NCBI RefSeq assembly: GCF_018326425.1 | Contig: NZ_AP024601.1 | Span: 2,344,001-2,408,000, forward strand | Origin: Polycladomyces abyssicola | GTDB taxonomy: Bacteria > Bacillota > Bacilli > Thermoactinomycetales > JIR-001 | DNA length: 64,000 bases | Direction of reading: 5' to 3' | Shown here: positions 1-8,744 of the stretch, piece by piece | Numbering within the stretch: position 1 is the stretch's first letter | How the letters are laid out: every line of letters begins with the position of its first letter | The notes under the pieces: model-generated | Told to the model about the DNA's origin: nothing | The model's database searches: none | Seen by the model: the letters and a program-made list of their open reading frames with translations, nothing else | Translations under genes and position numbers: made by a program

Positions 1-43
1 ATCAAGAGCTGCAGTAGAATCATCACTCGTCCCCCCAAGGCCA

Positions 44-1297
44 CTATCGTTCCGATCCATCAGACATCGGAATCATGATGGGTTCACTCTTTTTGAAATT
101 TTCCGGATATATCACCTTGAGTTTACCGTCCTGCCATTGCATGACCGACAAGGTTGCACGGGTGTTCTGGCCTGTTTTGTCAAACTTCACTCCCCATCCG
201 ACAAGGGTGGAACCCACCGGCTGGTCAAGGGAAAGGGCTGACTGCCTGATCTTGTCCGGATTGTCCCCTCCCGCTTTTGGGATCACGTCGTGAAACAGAA
301 TGTACGCCGAAGAAAAGGCCAACCGGGCGATCAAGTCCGGTTCTTTTCCAAACTTTTGTTTGTACCGCTGAATAAAGGTTTTTTCTATTTGGCGCATCTC
401 CGGTATCAAGGCTTCCGGATTGACAGCAATGGCGCTGCTTGTGTCCAGGACACCGTTGGCGGCTTTGCCAAAGGTGTGCCCGAAATTGTCCGAACTCTGT
501 CCCGCTCCGTTTCCAATAAACACCTTGGCGTTGAGTCCCAACTGTTTAGCCTGTTTCCAAAAGAGCTGAGCATCGGTGTCGTATTGAACCATGTTGATAA
601 TATCGGGTTGAACTCTCTTCAGGCGCAAAATCGCCGAAGACAAATCATTGGTGGTTTTGGCATTGTAACGAATCTCCTCCACGATGGGAATGCCCGCTTT
701 TTTGGCTGCTTCCCTCGTCGATGCCGCCACCCCTTCGCCGTAATCGCCGTCCTCATGGATTAATGCCATTCGCATTTCTTCTTTTTTCAGGCCCAGTTTG
801 GGAGCGACCACTTCACTCAGAAAACGAACCGTTGCCGGACCGTACAAGACGGCATCGGGATTTGGACGAAACACATATCGGAATCCCTGTCGTGTCAACC
901 GTGGATCGGTCGCTGCCACCTCCCACAACACCACCCGGTTTCGTTCGGTGATCCCGCTCGTAGCCATGCTGATGGGACTGGAGTAAGTCCCAACGATGAC
1001 TTTGATCTCTTCTTTCAGTATGAGCCGGTTCACCTGGTGAACCGCTGCCACGGCGTCGGGAACATCCACCTTCACCAATTCAATCTTGGGACGGATTCCC
1101 TGCTCATTGACAAGATCCGCAGCAATCTCGACTCCGTTGGTGCAAGATTGGCCGATTTTGGCCAGGTTGCCCGAAGTGGGAAACGCTACTCCGATTTTGA
1201 CCCGATTGGAATTCGCCTCTCTTTCGGGTAAACATCCCGTAAACAGGACAGCCACAGACAAGATCAGTGACAACATCAAGCAACGTTTTCCCTTCAA
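44..1297 (-). CDS. ABC transporter substrate-binding lipoprotein (Leu/Ile/Val or amide type)
   Basis: This is a periplasmic-binding-protein type 1 receptor of the branched-chain amino acid/amide family, expected to sit on the outer face of the membrane. The N-terminus is basic, then hydrophobic, then a lipobox LFTGC at about residues 18-22, followed by a conserved start of the mature domain (VKIGVAFPTSGNLAKIGQ). I start it at the TTG at 1297. GGGAGG lies 6 nt upstream, and the TTG overlaps the scoB stop as TTGA, so translation is probably coupled. A longer frame beginning at 1312 uses a TTG that sits inside the Shine-Dalgarno sequence. It is the last gene seen of the sigma-54 catabolic operon. 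Permease genes would be expected beyond the left edge. The ligand is unknown; a short organic acid or amino acid would suit the operon. Confidence 0.85.
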   Translation of the reverse strand: MKGKRCLMLSLILSVAVLFTGCLPEREANSNRVKIGVAFPTSGNLAKIGQSCTNGVEIAADLVNEQGIRPKIELVKVDVPDAVAAVHQVNRLILKEEIKVIVGTYSSPISMATSGITERNRVVLWEVAATDPRLTRQGFRYVFRPNPDAVLYGPATVRFLSEVVAPKLGLKKEEMRMALIHEDGDYGEGVAASTREAAKKAGIPIVEEIRYNAKTTNDLSSAILRLKRVQPDIINMVQYDTDAQLFWKQAKQLGLNAKVFIGNGAGQSSDNFGHTFGKAANGVLDTSSAIAVNPEALIPEMRQIEKTFIQRYKQKFGKEPDLIARLAFSSAYILFHDVIPKAGGDNPDKIRQSALSLDQPVGSTLVGWGVKFDKTGQNTRATLSVMQWQDGKLKVIYPENFKKSEPIMIPMSDGSER

Positions 1298-1983
1298 TGA
1301 ACTCCCTCCCAACGATCCACTACGGTAAGTTGCGGGTGAATTTCATAATCCGCCGGGGTGATGGACTTCAATTCCTCCAAATCGAGGTGATCCCCGATTT
1401 CGACGAGTATCATCCTCCCTTCAGTAAAGTGAAACACCGCGTGTTCCGTCACCAACACGTCCACTTCGCCACGTGCGGTCAAGGGAAATGTGCATTCCGG
1501 AAGGATTTTGGGCTGTCCGTCTTTGTTTTGATGGGTCGTTGCGACGATCACCCGTTTGGCCCCCACAACGAGATCCATGGCCCCCCCGACCCCGAGGACT
1601 GTTTTTCCCGGAACGGCCCAGCTGGCAATATCCCCGGTCTGACTGACCTGCAAAGCCCCGATAATGGTGGTGTCCAAATGTCCGCCGCGCATCATGGCAA
1701 AAGAGAGGCCGCTGTCGAAATAAGAGGCACCGGGGAGCTCCGTTATCGGTTGACGGCTGGCATTGACAAGCTGAGGATCAACCTGGTCCGGCGGCGGAGT
1801 GGGTCCCACTTCCAGCATGCCGTTTTCCGTATGTAAATGGATGGCGACGCCGGGGGGAATGTAGTCGCTGACCAAAGTGGGGATACCAATCCCCAGGTTG
1901 ACCACATCCCCGTCCTTTAGCTCCCCGGCTGCTCTGCGAGCAATACAATGACGAATCCGATCTCGCTGATTCATTCTCCTCAC
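1294..1983 (-). CDS. scoB: 3-oxoacid CoA-transferase subunit B
   Basis: This is the beta subunit of a heteromeric succinyl-CoA:3-ketoacid (acetoacetate) CoA-transferase. The family active-site glutamate is visible in HTENGML near residue 53, and the glycine-rich NLGIGIPTLV stretch typical of subunit B is near residue 30. About 226-229 aa is the usual length. Two starts are possible: a GTG at 1983 that overlaps the scoA stop as GTGA, or an ATG at 1974 that has GAGGAG very close upstream. It acts with ScoA to activate acetoacetate (or another short 3-keto acid) to the CoA ester, feeding the thiolase encoded earlier in the operon. It could instead use butyrate/acetate as in AtoDA; the sequence does not decide this. 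Confidence 0.9.
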   Translation of the reverse strand: MRRMNQRDRIRHCIARRAAGELKDGDVVNLGIGIPTLVSDYIPPGVAIHLHTENGMLEVGPTPPPDQVDPQLVNASRQPITELPGASYFDSGLSFAMMRGGHLDTTIIGALQVSQTGDIASWAVPGKTVLGVGGAMDLVVGAKRVIVATTHQNKDGQPKILPECTFPLTARGEVDVLVTEHAVFHFTEGRMILVEIGDHLDLEELKSITPADYEIHPQLTVVDRWEGVH

Positions 1984-2630
1984 TCCGTGACAAGAATGTC
2001 GACAAACACGTGCGGGGTGACAATCGCCTCAGGATCCAGACTCCCGACCGGAACAATCTCATCCACTTCTGCGATGGTCAAGTCGGAAGCCATCGCCATT
2101 AACGGATTAAAGTTCCGGGCCGTTTTGTAATAAATCAGGTTCCCCAACTCGTCCGCCTTATGGGCTTTGATCAGGGAAACATCACCCCGTAATGCCCGCT
2201 CTAAGACATACGGCTTGCCGTCGAAGAACCGGACTTCCTTCCCCTCGGCCAGCTCAGTCCCGGCCGCCGTCGGTGTGTAGAAAGCGGGAATGCCGCTCCC
2301 CCCGGCACGGATAGCTTCGCAAAAGGTGCCTTGCGGAATCAACTCCACCTCGATCTTCCCGGCATGGTATGCCTCCCCGACATCCGGATTGGTGGTAAAA
2401 TAGGTCCCGATGACCTTTTTGATCTGACCCGCATTCAACAATTTCCCCAAACCTTGCCCGGGGGTACCGATGTTGTTGCTGATCACGGTCAGATCCCGGA
2501 CCTCCGTCCGCTCCAAGGCATCGATCAGCCGCAGAGGGACGCCGGCCAAGCCGAATCCGCCCACCATCAAGGTTGACCCGGAGCGGATACGGCGAACGGC
2601 CTCCTCGGCAGATTGTCGGATGGCTGGCAC
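1980..2630 (-). CDS. scoA: 3-oxoacid CoA-transferase subunit A
   Basis: This is the alpha subunit of the acetoacetate/succinate CoA-transferase. The protein opens with the subunit A signature LMVGGFGLAGVP (about residues 21-32). It continues with VISNNIGTPGQGLGKLL and ends in the usual VPVGSLDPEAIVTPHVFVD segment. The length (216 aa) is normal for the family. The start is a GTG with GGAGGAG 8 nt upstream. The gene follows the acyl-CoA dehydrogenase by 14 nt and overlaps scoB by 4 nt, so the two subunits are translated together. Its place downstream of thiolase, dehydrogenase and acyl-CoA dehydrogenase points to use of ketone bodies or short-chain acids. Confidence 0.9.
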   Translation of the reverse strand: MPAIRQSAEEAVRRIRSGSTLMVGGFGLAGVPLRLIDALERTEVRDLTVISNNIGTPGQGLGKLLNAGQIKKVIGTYFTTNPDVGEAYHAGKIEVELIPQGTFCEAIRAGGSGIPAFYTPTAAGTELAEGKEVRFFDGKPYVLERALRGDVSLIKAHKADELGNLIYYKTARNFNPLMAMASDLTIAEVDEIVPVGSLDPEAIVTPHVFVDILVTE

Positions 2631-2644
2631 CTTTACTCTCCTCC

Positions 2645-3811
2645 CTACCGGACATATTCCTTCTTCAATTGCGCCGCAATGATGTTGCGCTGAATTTCCG
2701 ACGTCCCTTCATAGATCCGTGTAATTCGGGCGTCCCGGTAAAACCGCTCAACCGGAAACTCTTTCATGTAACCCATTCCGCCGAAAATCTGTACCGCCCG
2801 ATCCGCGATGCGGTTGTACACTTCCGAAGCATACAATTTGACCGTTGCCGATTCCCTGATCACTTTCTTTCCTTGATCCACCATGGAGGTCACCCGATAC
2901 AGTAAACTCCGCAGTGTTTCAATCTCCAATGACATGTCCGCCAACATGTGTTGGATGGCCTGGTTCTCAAAAATCGGCTTTCCAAATTGTTTCCGCTGCA
3001 TGGCGTAATCCATGGAAAGTTCCAACAATTTCTCGCAAGACCCCAGGCAACGGGCTGCAAGAGAGGCCCGACCGTTGGCCAAAATTTTCAATGCGTTAAC
3101 ATATCCTTCACCCTCCTCTCCCAAGCGGTTTTCCTCCGGCACCTCACAATCTTCGAAAAACAACTGGCAAGTGTGGGACCCCCGAAGCCCCATTTTCACA
3201 TCCGCCGGACCTCGGCTGAACCCCGGCGAATCGCTTTCCACCAAAAAGGAGGTGATGCCCTTGGCCCCCTTGGCGGGATCAGTGCTGGCCATGACGGTGA
3301 TCACGCGGGCTTCCGGACCGTTGGTGATGAAGTGTTTCATCCCGTTGAGCACATAGCGATCCCCCTTGCGTTCAGCACGGGTACGTAGGTTGGCCGCATG
3401 AGATCCCGCCTCAGGTTCGGACAGGGCAAACGCGCCGATCCATTCACCACTCGCCATTTTCGGCAGGAACCGCTGCTTCTGTTCTTCCGTTCCCAACTCC
3501 ACGATTCCGACGGTCCCGATACCAGTGTGGGCGCCAATGAGACTGGTGAAACCGTTATGGGTTTTTCCAAGCTCCTCTAACAGAACGCACTTTTCCGTCA
3601 TACTCAGGCCCAATCCACCGTATTCTTCAGGAATGGAAAGACCGAACAATCCCAGTTCCTTTGCTTGCTCCACGACATCCTCCGGTATACGGTCTTCTTC
3701 TTCGATGACCTGCGCGACCGGTTCAACCACTTCCTTCACAAAATCCCTGACCACAGTCTGCAGCTGCCGGATTTCGGGTTTGACCACAAGTTCCAATATT
3801 CTCACCCTCAC
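2645..3811 (-). CDS. Short-chain acyl-CoA dehydrogenase (MmgC-like)
   Basis: This FAD-dependent acyl-CoA dehydrogenase carries out the first oxidation of beta-oxidation in the cytoplasm and passes electrons to ETF. Family motifs are clear: FALSEPEAGSHAANLRT for flavin and substrate contacts, the QRKQFGKPIFENQA signature, and the catalytic glutamate in IYEGTSEIQR near the C-terminus. The length (about 383-388 aa) is normal. The GTG at 3811 overlaps the preceding gene's stop as GTGA. A TTG at 3796 behind GAGGGTGAG is an equally good start, so the first five residues are uncertain. The gene order thiolase, hydroxybutyryl-CoA dehydrogenase, acyl-CoA dehydrogenase matches mmgA-mmgB-mmgC of Bacillus subtilis. 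Confidence 0.9.
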   Translation of the reverse strand: MRVRILELVVKPEIRQLQTVVRDFVKEVVEPVAQVIEEEDRIPEDVVEQAKELGLFGLSIPEEYGGLGLSMTEKCVLLEELGKTHNGFTSLIGAHTGIGTVGIVELGTEEQKQRFLPKMASGEWIGAFALSEPEAGSHAANLRTRAERKGDRYVLNGMKHFITNGPEARVITVMASTDPAKGAKGITSFLVESDSPGFSRGPADVKMGLRGSHTCQLFFEDCEVPEENRLGEEGEGYVNALKILANGRASLAARCLGSCEKLLELSMDYAMQRKQFGKPIFENQAIQHMLADMSLEIETLRSLLYRVTSMVDQGKKVIRESATVKLYASEVYNRIADRAVQIFGGMGYMKEFPVERFYRDARITRIYEGTSEIQRNIIAAQLKKEYVR

Positions 3812-4705
3812 TTTGCAAACTCTTCTTCTTGGTAGGGAACCCGCCGACCCTGTTCATCGTACCGGTAAACGCCCTGTCCGGTCTTTCTCCCCAAACGGCC
3901 GGCTTTGACATATTGAACGAGAAGCGGGCAAGGACGAAACTTCTCTCCCAACGTTTCATGCAGATATTCAAGCACTTTCAGCCGGGTGTCCCAACCCACC
4001 AAGTCCCCCAATTCAAAGGGACCCATCGGATAGTTCAACCCGAGCTTGATGGCCCGGTCGATCTCCTCAGGGGATCCGCCCCCTTCCATCAACATGTAGA
4101 ACGCTTCATTGCCCACCAATGCACTGATGCGGCTGGTGGCAAACCCTGGCCGTTCATTAATGCGGACAACTTCTTTTCCTAATTGCTGGGCCACTTTTTT
4201 CCGTCTGCTCAACGGCCCAATCTGCGGATTGCAATCCTCGAACCACTTCCACCAGCTTCATCCGGTGTACGGGATTGAAAAAGTGCATGCCGCACACCCG
4301 ACTGGGATCAGATGCGGCAGCAGCGATTTCAGTAACGCTTTTAGCTGATGTGTTGGTCGCGAGCACCACTTCTCCGTCGCAGATTGCATCCAGCTGCCGA
4401 AACACATTTTGTTTGATCTCGAGATCTTCGACCACTGCTTCGATGACAAAATCACACTCTCGAAAGGCTTCCAGCGAATCCACTGTTTCGATCCGGTTCA
4501 AGGCTTCCTCACCCCATTCCGGGGAAAGAGCCCCTTTTTCCACCTGCCGCTTGATGAGGGATGCGGTCTGTTTCACTGCATTTTTTGACAATTCAGGCTT
4601 AATATCGTACAAAACCACTGAGAATCGAGAGATTGCCGCTTGGTATGCAATCCCCCTTCCCATCACTCCCGCACCGATGATACCGATCCGATGGATTTCC
4701 CGCAT
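3808..4705 (-). pseudogene. 3-hydroxybutyryl-CoA dehydrogenase (MmgB-like), split by a +1 nt indel
   Basis: Two adjacent frames together make one complete NAD-dependent 3-hydroxyacyl-CoA dehydrogenase. The first (from ATG 4705) has the Rossmann motif IGIIGAGVMGRG and the catalytic His region GMHFFNPVHRMKLVEV, and stops at 4157. The second frame continues the family sequence (VAQQLGKEVVRINERPGFATSR) to the stop at 3808. The break falls in a run of six A on the coding strand (4195-4200). With five A the reading is TEKVAQQLG and gives a normal 298-aa protein. A sequencing or assembly error, a real frameshift, and transcript slippage are all possible. Neighbours on both sides are intact. The second half overlaps the acyl-CoA dehydrogenase start by 4 nt. 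Confidence 0.85.
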
Positions 4706-4720
4706 ACCGATCCTCCCTTC

Positions 4721-5923
4721 TCAACTCTCGATGCGTTCCACAATGGTGGCGATTCCTTGTCCCACCCCGATGCACATGGTTACCAATCCATAACGGACTT
4801 GACGGCGTTTCATCTCGTAGAGAAGCGACGTCAACAACCGTGCTCCCGTGCTTCCAAGGGGGTGTCCGATCGCAATGGATCCACCGTTCACATTGCATTT
4901 TTCTTCGGGTATGTTTAATTCGCGCATGCATGCCACTGCTTGGGCGGCAAAAGCCTCATTCAGTTCGATCAAGTCGATGTCGTCCATCGTCAAACCAGCC
5001 CGCTTTAACGCCTTTCGAACAGCCGGAACGGGTCCGATCCCCATCACGGAAGGATCTACTCCCGCAACCGCGGAGGAAACGATTCGCCCCATGGGCTGAA
5101 GGCCATATTCTCTCGCTTTCTCCGGACTCGCCAAAAGAAGAGCCGCCGCCCCGTCGTTGATCCCCGAAGCATTCCCCGCAGTCACCGTGCCGCCTTCCCT
5201 GAACGCGGGGAGCAAAGCCTGCAATTGCTCCAAGGTGGTTTGCGGGCGGGGATGTTCGTCCTCACTCACCCACCGAATTCCTTTGCGGTCATCGACGGGA
5301 ACAGGAACGATTTCCTCTTTGAATTTACCTTCCCGTATGGCCGCAGCCGCTCTCTGCTGACTCAGCAAAGCGAATCGGTCCTGATCCTCCCGGGAGACTC
5401 CGTAACGCACCGCCACATTTTCCGCCGTTTCCCCCATCGACTCAGGCGGATAGCGTTCGGCCAGCCGGGGATTGACGAACCGCCAACCAAGGGTGGTATC
5501 GTATACGGTCGTATTCCCCCGCGGGAAGGCCCGATCGGGTTTCGACATCACCAAAGGGGCACGGGACATACTTTCCACTCCTCCGGCGATCATCACGTCC
5601 CCTTCCCCCATTCGAATGGCCCGGTTAGCCTGGTTCACTGCCTCCAGACCCGAACCGCACAAACGGTTGACCGTCACACCACCGACGGTGACGGGTAAAT
5701 CTGCGAGTAACAAAGCCATTCTTGCCACGTTTCGGTTATCTTCCCCCGCTTGATTGGCATTTCCGAAAATCACATCTTCCACAGCTTCACCGGGGACACC
5801 GGTCCGTTCCAGCAAGCCGCGAATTGCCACTGCGGCCAAGTCATCGGGTCGAACAGTGGATAACGCACCACCGTAACGCCCCACCGGTGTTCGCACCGCT
5901 CCGACGATCCAGCAATCTTTCAC
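4721..5923 (-). CDS. Acetyl-CoA C-acetyltransferase (thiolase, MmgA-like)
   Basis: This is a degradative/biosynthetic thiolase that cleaves or forms acetoacetyl-CoA. The nucleophilic cysteine lies in [14 protein letters not shown], the catalytic histidine in [17 protein letters not shown], and the second cysteine in TMCIGVGQG near the C-terminus. The length is 400 aa, as usual. I start it at the GTG at 5923 because GGAGGGGA lies 6 nt upstream; an open frame reaching back to 6007 would run through the promoter. It is the first gene of the operon. The mRNA start predicted from the sigma-54 promoter at 5951-5966 would give a leader of only about 17 nt. Confidence 0.93.
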   Translation of the reverse strand: MKDCWIVGAVRTPVGRYGGALSTVRPDDLAAVAIRGLLERTGVPGEAVEDVIFGNANQAGEDNRNVARMALLLADLPVTVGGVTVNRLCGSGLEAVNQANRAIRMGEGDVMIAGGVESMSRAPLVMSKPDRAFPRGNTTVYDTTLGWRFVNPRLAERYPPESMGETAENVAVRYGVSREDQDRFALLSQQRAAAAIREGKFKEEIVPVPVDDRKGIRWVSEDEHPRPQTTLEQLQALLPAFREGGTVTAGNASGINDGAAALLLASPEKAREYGLQPMGRIVSSAVAGVDPSVMGIGPVPAVRKALKRAGLTMDDIDLIELNEAFAAQAVACMRELNIPEEKCNVNGGSIAIGHPLGSTGARLLTSLLYEMKRRQVRYGLVTMCIGVGQGIATIVERIES

Positions 5924-5950
5924 TGTATCTCCCCTCCCGCTCCTTTTTAT

Positions 5951-5966
5951 TGCAAAAGCCATGCCA
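5951..5966 (-). promoter_or_regulatory. Sigma-54 (-24/-12) promoter of the fatty-acid/ketone operon
   Basis: Reading the minus strand, TGGCATG (5966-5960), four bases, then TTGCA (5955-5951) matches the RpoN consensus TGGCACG-N4-TTGCA with one change. The invariant GG and GC are 12 bp apart. The thiolase ribosome binding site begins a few bases after the expected transcription start. A sigma-54 activator gene lies immediately upstream on the same strand. Confidence 0.85.
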
Positions 5967-6023
5967 CAATGGCGATTCCCAAACATCTTAAAAAAAGGGG
6001 TCATCACCCACCTTCAAATAAGT

Positions 6024-6066
6024 CAAAAAATAAGTCGATTTCGGTTTATAAACCGAAATCGACTTA
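6024..6066 (-). terminator. Terminator of the activator gene: 36-bp perfect palindrome plus T-tract
   Basis: Bases 6031-6066 form a perfect inverted repeat with no loop (18-bp arms) that includes the stop codon of the activator gene. On the minus strand it is followed by six T. This is a good rho-independent terminator. It lies about 95 bp upstream of the -12 element, where enhancer sites for sigma-54 activators usually are, so it could also be the activator's binding site. Confidence 0.7.
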
Positions 6067-7815
6067 AGAGGAACCCTTTTCTCTGATTCCGTATTTGTAT
6101 GCCTTTCGCATGGCTGTGGACTGGCTGATTCCCAAATTCTGCGCCACCTGATAAGAGCTGTGGAATCGTTCATAAGCCTCGGCCAAAATCTCACGTTCCA
6201 GGTGGGAGATGAAATCGTTCAAAGATTGAAAGGAACGGTTAAAACCGGACAGGTTGTAGATTTCCCCGTTAATCTCCGGGACCATTACCCGAGACCGGCT
6301 ACCATGGGAATCAACGTTTCGATTTTCCCGTATTTCCGGAATATATTCCGGTCGAATCGCATCCTCCGGACAGGTGATGACCAGCCGCTCCACCATATTG
6401 GCCAGCTCCCTAACATTCCCCGGCCACTCGTATTCCTGCAGCTTCTCAAAAACTTCCGGAACAAAATAACAAGACTTGCGGTACTTGCGGTTATACTTGT
6501 CCAGAAAGTGAATCAACAACGGTTTAATGTCGTTTTTCCGCCTTCGAAGAGGAGGAATTTCGATCGGAACCACGCTGATCCGATAATAGAGATCCTCCCT
6601 GAACTCCCCCCTTTTCACCATTTCTTTTAAATCGCGGTTCGTTGCGGCGATGATTCTCACGTTGATTTGAACAGACCGTGTTCCCCCCACTCTTCGAACC
6701 TTTTTTTCCTGAATCACGCGCAAGAGTTTTACTTGCATCGCCAGAGGAAGTTCCCCAATCTCATCCAAAAACAAGGTTCCGTTATCCGCCAGCTCGAACA
6801 TCCCCGGTTTCCCCTCTTTTCGGGCTCCGGTGAAAGCCCCTCCCTCGTAACCGAACAATTCCGACTCGATCAATTCTTCCGGAATCGCACCGCAATTGAC
6901 GGTGATAAAGGACCCACTTTCATACCGGCTGCTGTTTTTATGGATCATCTGGGCAAATACTTCTTTGCCGACTCCGGATTCCCCCAACAGCAAAACGGTT
7001 GCGTCGGTTCCGGCCACTCTCATCGCCAAATGATAAGCCTGCTGCATGGCCACATCGTTCATCACAATGGAGGGTTCTTCCTTCAGGTACAGCTTCCTCA
7101 ATTCGGACAGTTCTTTACGATACCTCTCCGACAACTTGCGCGTCTCGTCCAGTTCATCCCGAAGGCGATTTAATTCGGTCACATCACGGATATTGGTAAT
7201 CACCCGTACAACCCGGCCTTCGTTGTCAAAGACCGGATTCCCCGTAATGATCAGCACTTTCCCTTGTTTATTGGCTTGTACGGTGCTGACGGTTTTTCCT
7301 GTTTTCAACACTTCCAGTGTCACGGACTTTTTCAATATTCCCCTTTTTTCCAGGTATCGAACATCTTTCCCCACATAATACTCCTTCGGAATCCCCGTAA
7401 GCCTTTCAATCGCGGAGTTCGTGTGAAGCGTGATCCCGTTGTGGTCTGTGATATAAATACAGTCATAGGAATTTTCGATGAGGGTGTCCAAATCCAACCC
7501 GTTGGGCGTCGATTGAGGAGGATGTCCTTCACCAGCAACCCTTTCCAGCAAGTAAAGAAACCAGCCCTCCGGTTCATCCAGTGCACAGTAACGAATCCGG
7601 TATCTCTTGCCGCCGATCTGTTGCAGTTCCGGATCTTCCTTGAAAGCAGTTGCTTGAATGAACGAAGCCCAGGATCGATAATCCAGTTTTTCCTTTTCAA
7701 ACAATTGGAGCAACTCTTGGTTTCCGTAACGAATCATACCCAAGTCGTCCACGACTGCCATAGGACAGGGTGTCTGGTGCCAAAGATGCTTCCAATCGTG
7801 AAGTTTCTCAGCCAT
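6064..7815 (-). CDS. PAS-domain sigma-54-dependent transcriptional activator
   Basis: This enhancer-binding protein would open the sigma-54 promoter just downstream. Order of domains: an N-terminal PAS-like region (about 1-110), a second PAS domain (about 115-235, with ENSYDCIYITDHNG), a short coiled coil, then the AAA+ sigma-54 interaction domain (about 260-500). That domain has Walker A GESGVGKE, the sigma-54 contact loop GAFTGA and Walker B LFLDEIGELPL. A C-terminal helix-turn-helix (QVAQNLGISQSTAMRKAYKYG) follows and resembles the TyrR type. The length, 583 aa, is close to the RocR, AcoR and BkdR class. A start at ATG 7815 with GAAGGGGG upstream is well supported. The signal it senses is unknown; there is no receiver domain, so a small ligand bound by PAS is likely. 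Confidence 0.92.
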   Translation of the reverse strand: MAEKLHDWKHLWHQTPCPMAVVDDLGMIRYGNQELLQLFEKEKLDYRSWASFIQATAFKEDPELQQIGGKRYRIRYCALDEPEGWFLYLLERVAGEGHPPQSTPNGLDLDTLIENSYDCIYITDHNGITLHTNSAIERLTGIPKEYYVGKDVRYLEKRGILKKSVTLEVLKTGKTVSTVQANKQGKVLIITGNPVFDNEGRVVRVITNIRDVTELNRLRDELDETRKLSERYRKELSELRKLYLKEEPSIVMNDVAMQQAYHLAMRVAGTDATVLLLGESGVGKEVFAQMIHKNSSRYESGSFITVNCGAIPEELIESELFGYEGGAFTGARKEGKPGMFELADNGTLFLDEIGELPLAMQVKLLRVIQEKKVRRVGGTRSVQINVRIIAATNRDLKEMVKRGEFREDLYYRISVVPIEIPPLRRRKNDIKPLLIHFLDKYNRKYRKSCYFVPEVFEKLQEYEWPGNVRELANMVERLVITCPEDAIRPEYIPEIRENRNVDSHGSRSRVMVPEINGEIYNLSGFNRSFQSLNDFISHLEREILAEAYERFHSSYQVAQNLGISQSTAMRKAYKYGIREKGSS

Positions 7816-8140
7816 CGCCTACCCCCTTCACAAAATGAATCCCCGAACGCTGCTGACTCAAGCTAATCTCTTTTGAAGACATCGATCCCCTCTTGTTGTT
7901 CTTTTATTTTAACAGACGCCGAAGGTCACTGTTGTATGCTACGAACAGAAAAACCCGAAGCGGACAAGTACCGCATCGGGTTCACGAGTATCGTTCGCAA
8001 ATAGTCTTCTTTCCACAGAACTGGAAAAGATCGAAGCATGCTTCGATCCCACAAAAGTCCAGAGACTCTCGTCTTAAGCTCCGTATCAACAACCAGAGTC
8101 ACTCGATGGGAAATACGACAGCTCCCCTAAATGACAGCCG
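7816..8140. other. Intergenic region with several hairpins, no gene seen
   Basis: The first 90 bases hold the promoter side of the activator gene. The rest is rich in inverted repeats: a terminator-like stem at 7952-7982, a perfect 20-bp palindrome at 8029-8048, and a GC-rich stem near 8148-8167 that reaches into the next gene's 3' end. No open frame with a ribosome binding site was found. It may be the remains of a mobile or repeat element. Confidence 0.5.
7946..7982 (-). terminator. Rho-independent terminator
   Basis: On the minus strand, AACCCGA and TCGGGTT arms with an inner GCGG/CCGC stem are followed by five T. It would end the transcript of the hypothetical gene at 8141-8686, though 160 nt of untranslated sequence lies between. 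Confidence 0.6.
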
Positions 8141-8686
8141 TCAACACCCTCCCGCACAAGGCGGCGTGCGGTCGGGTTTCCATTGGTTGGCAGCACAACC
8201 AACTTCGTCGAAGTTGACGTCACGACCCACTTCATGCACCTGCAGCCAAAACTCAGCCACACAATCCAATGGGTGGGTCACCGCCTCCGGGTCGGTGAAG
8301 AAATAGGTAATTTCTTCGTCTGTATCCTCACCCACCGCAAAGGTGACATACAACACTATACAAGGGACCGTTCCCTTAGCCGGATCGTGAATGTCGAATC
8401 GCGCCTCGTGACTGATCGTCAACGCCGACAGAGAATGTTCCCTTTCCTCCGTTTTCCCGTCCTGCCGGCGAAAACGGATGCGCAACAGATCCTGTTCCTC
8501 CAAAATTTCGAACGATTCTGCCGTTCCGAACACATGCAATGCCTGCTGCGGGATACTGATCGTGCCCACCATCAGGTTTTTGCATTGGGATATCGCTTTT
8601 TTCAGCTTGGCGTCTAAGTCTTTCGGGTACATTTCCCGGGCTGTCTCCTGAAAATTGACTACATATCCGTGGGGAAACACCTTCAT
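8141..8686 (-). CDS. Hypothetical protein, 181 aa
   Basis: I do not recognise this protein. It starts at an ATG with AAGGAG 9-10 nt upstream. It is acidic, has no membrane segment, and shows alternating beta-type stretches (about residues 38-150), for example QQALHVFGTAESFEIL and CIVLYVTFAVGED. The last roughly 25 residues (GCAANQWKPDRTPPCAGGC) look unlike the rest, being Pro/Cys-rich. They are encoded by the GC-rich hairpin sequence that continues downstream, so the original C-terminus may have been replaced when an element inserted. It sits alone between the activator and the acyl-CoA synthetase, on the same strand as both. Confidence 0.65.
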   Translation of the reverse strand: MKVFPHGYVVNFQETAREMYPKDLDAKLKKAISQCKNLMVGTISIPQQALHVFGTAESFEILEEQDLLRIRFRRQDGKTEEREHSLSALTISHEARFDIHDPAKGTVPCIVLYVTFAVGEDTDEEITYFFTDPEAVTHPLDCVAEFWLQVHEVGRDVNFDEVGCAANQWKPDRTPPCAGGC

Positions 8687-8744
8687 GATACCGGTCTCCT
8701 TCGTCTCCAGCTGCCCTCGATTATACCGAAGGTGAGAGTCCGGT

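Noticed and set aside
1267-1836. Open frame of 189 codons on the plus strand
   Set aside because: It lies entirely over scoB and the end of the lipoprotein gene on the other strand, has no ribosome site and no recognisable domain. The minus-strand proteins are clear family members.
5924-6007. N-terminal extension of the thiolase to an ATG at 6007
   Set aside because: It would run through the sigma-54 promoter, and the family starts at the GTG at 5923 with a strong ribosome site.
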